Source: Flavonifractor sp. An306
GTDB taxonomy: Bacteria > Bacillota > Clostridia > Oscillospirales > Oscillospiraceae
Assembly (NCBI RefSeq): GCF_002159455.1
Contig: NZ_NFIQ01000044.1
Coordinates: 1-32,567, forward strand
Length of the DNA: 32,567 nt
Direction: 5' to 3'
Shown here: piece by piece, positions 32,445-32,567 of the stretch
Numbering within the stretch: position 1 is the stretch's first letter
How the letters are laid out: each line of letters opens with the position of its first letter
The notes under the pieces: generated by a model
Databases searched by the model: none
What the model was told of the DNA's origin: nothing
What the model saw: the letters and a program-made list of their open reading frames with translations, nothing else
Position numbers and translations under genes: made by a program

Positions 32445-32532
32445 TGGTGCATCACCAGCGCTGGAATGGTGCACTGCTTCCGCGGAAATGGTGCATGGCG
32501 GCCGCGGGCGTGGTGCACCGGGCCGCCATGCG
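32445..32532. repeat. Four TGGTGCA repeats with exact 22-bp period
   Basis: TGGTGCA begins at 32445, 32467, 32489 and 32511, each exactly 22 bases apart; the first three are preceded by A. The 14-15 bases between copies differ but are themselves palindromic in several units: CCAGCGCTGG, TTCCGCGGAA and GCGGCCGC. A weaker AGTGCA lies at 32423. The array sits upstream of the promoter of the DUF6076-like gene. The period of two helical turns suggests a protein-binding array on one DNA face. Confidence 0.7.
32493..32531. repeat. 11-bp inverted repeat within the 22-bp array
   Basis: GCATGGCGGCC (32493-32503) and GGCCGCCATGC (32521-32531) are perfect arms around 17 bases. On the minus strand it lies seven bases after the stop of the edge gene, but there is no T-tract, so a simple terminator is unlikely. 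Confidence 0.5.
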
Positions 32533-32537
32533 GGGGA

Positions 32538-32567
32538 TTACTCAGGGATGCCCTTGCGCTTGCGCAT
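32538..32567 (-). CDS. C-terminal end of a minus-strand gene entering from the right
   Basis: On the minus strand the window begins with a frame reading MRKRKGIPE followed by TAA (32538-32540). The basic short end looks like a protein tail, and the gene body would lie outside the window. Nothing more can be said of its identity. Confidence 0.25.
   Translation of the reverse strand: MRKRKGIPE

Noticed and set aside
32445-32532. CRISPR array
   Set aside because: The shared core is only 7-8 bases, the period is 22 bases, and there are no cas genes; CRISPR repeats are longer and nearly identical.

Overview
The window reads like the chromosome of a Gram-positive, endospore-forming member of the Clostridia, plausibly a high-GC gut lineage such as the Oscillospiraceae. 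This is an inference from four things: a spoVT-like gene fragment, Clostridia-type element genes, strong AGGAGG ribosome-binding sites, and an ABC-exported surface-polysaccharide locus with no lipid A genes.

Region 1 (1-7600) looks like the end of an integrative element. It holds a short sigma-factor-like gene behind a structured leader, a catalytically dead stand-alone serine-recombinase domain, a DUF6870-like small protein, three tandem large serine recombinases in one coupled operon, and a second dead recombinase-domain protein whose start overlaps the last recombinase. Two transcription units here show a promoter followed almost at once by an intrinsic terminator hairpin. Region 2 (7600-8171) is an AT-rich non-coding stretch with a repeated TTGACACATT motif. 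It ends abruptly against a headless spoVT/AbrB fragment, probably an element-chromosome or other rearrangement junction.

Region 3 (8172-31182) is a rightward surface-polysaccharide locus. It opens with high-GC genes: a GT4 glycosyltransferase, a polyprenyl-phosphate sugar transferase and a large O-antigen ligase/polymerase-like protein. A low-GC cassette (about 14290-29000) follows and encodes glycosyltransferases, a PLP-type enzyme next to an ATP-grasp/HAD fusion, a fused sialyltransferase-like/GT2 protein and an acyltransferase. Next comes a translationally coupled block (cytidylyltransferase, KdsA-like synthase, ManA-like isomerase, Rpe/AlsE-like epimerase, KdsC-like phosphatase) that should make a CMP-activated 3-deoxy-ulosonic acid. 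After it lies an rmlC-degT-rmlA-ATP-grasp-rmlB block that should make a dTDP-4-amino-dideoxysugar, possibly aminoacylated. High GC returns in the middle of rmlB, and the locus ends with a Wzm/Wzt-type ABC exporter. The ulosonic-acid module in an apparent Gram-positive, without the usual arabinose-5-phosphate isomerase, is the most unusual content.

Region 4 (31183-32567) holds a convergent minus-strand gene for a DUF6076-like zinc-ribbon protein. Its coding sequence contains two perfect rightward intrinsic terminators in antisense. Upstream of its promoter is a set of four TGGTGCA direct repeats at exactly 22-bp spacing, and the tail of another minus-strand gene lies at the edge.
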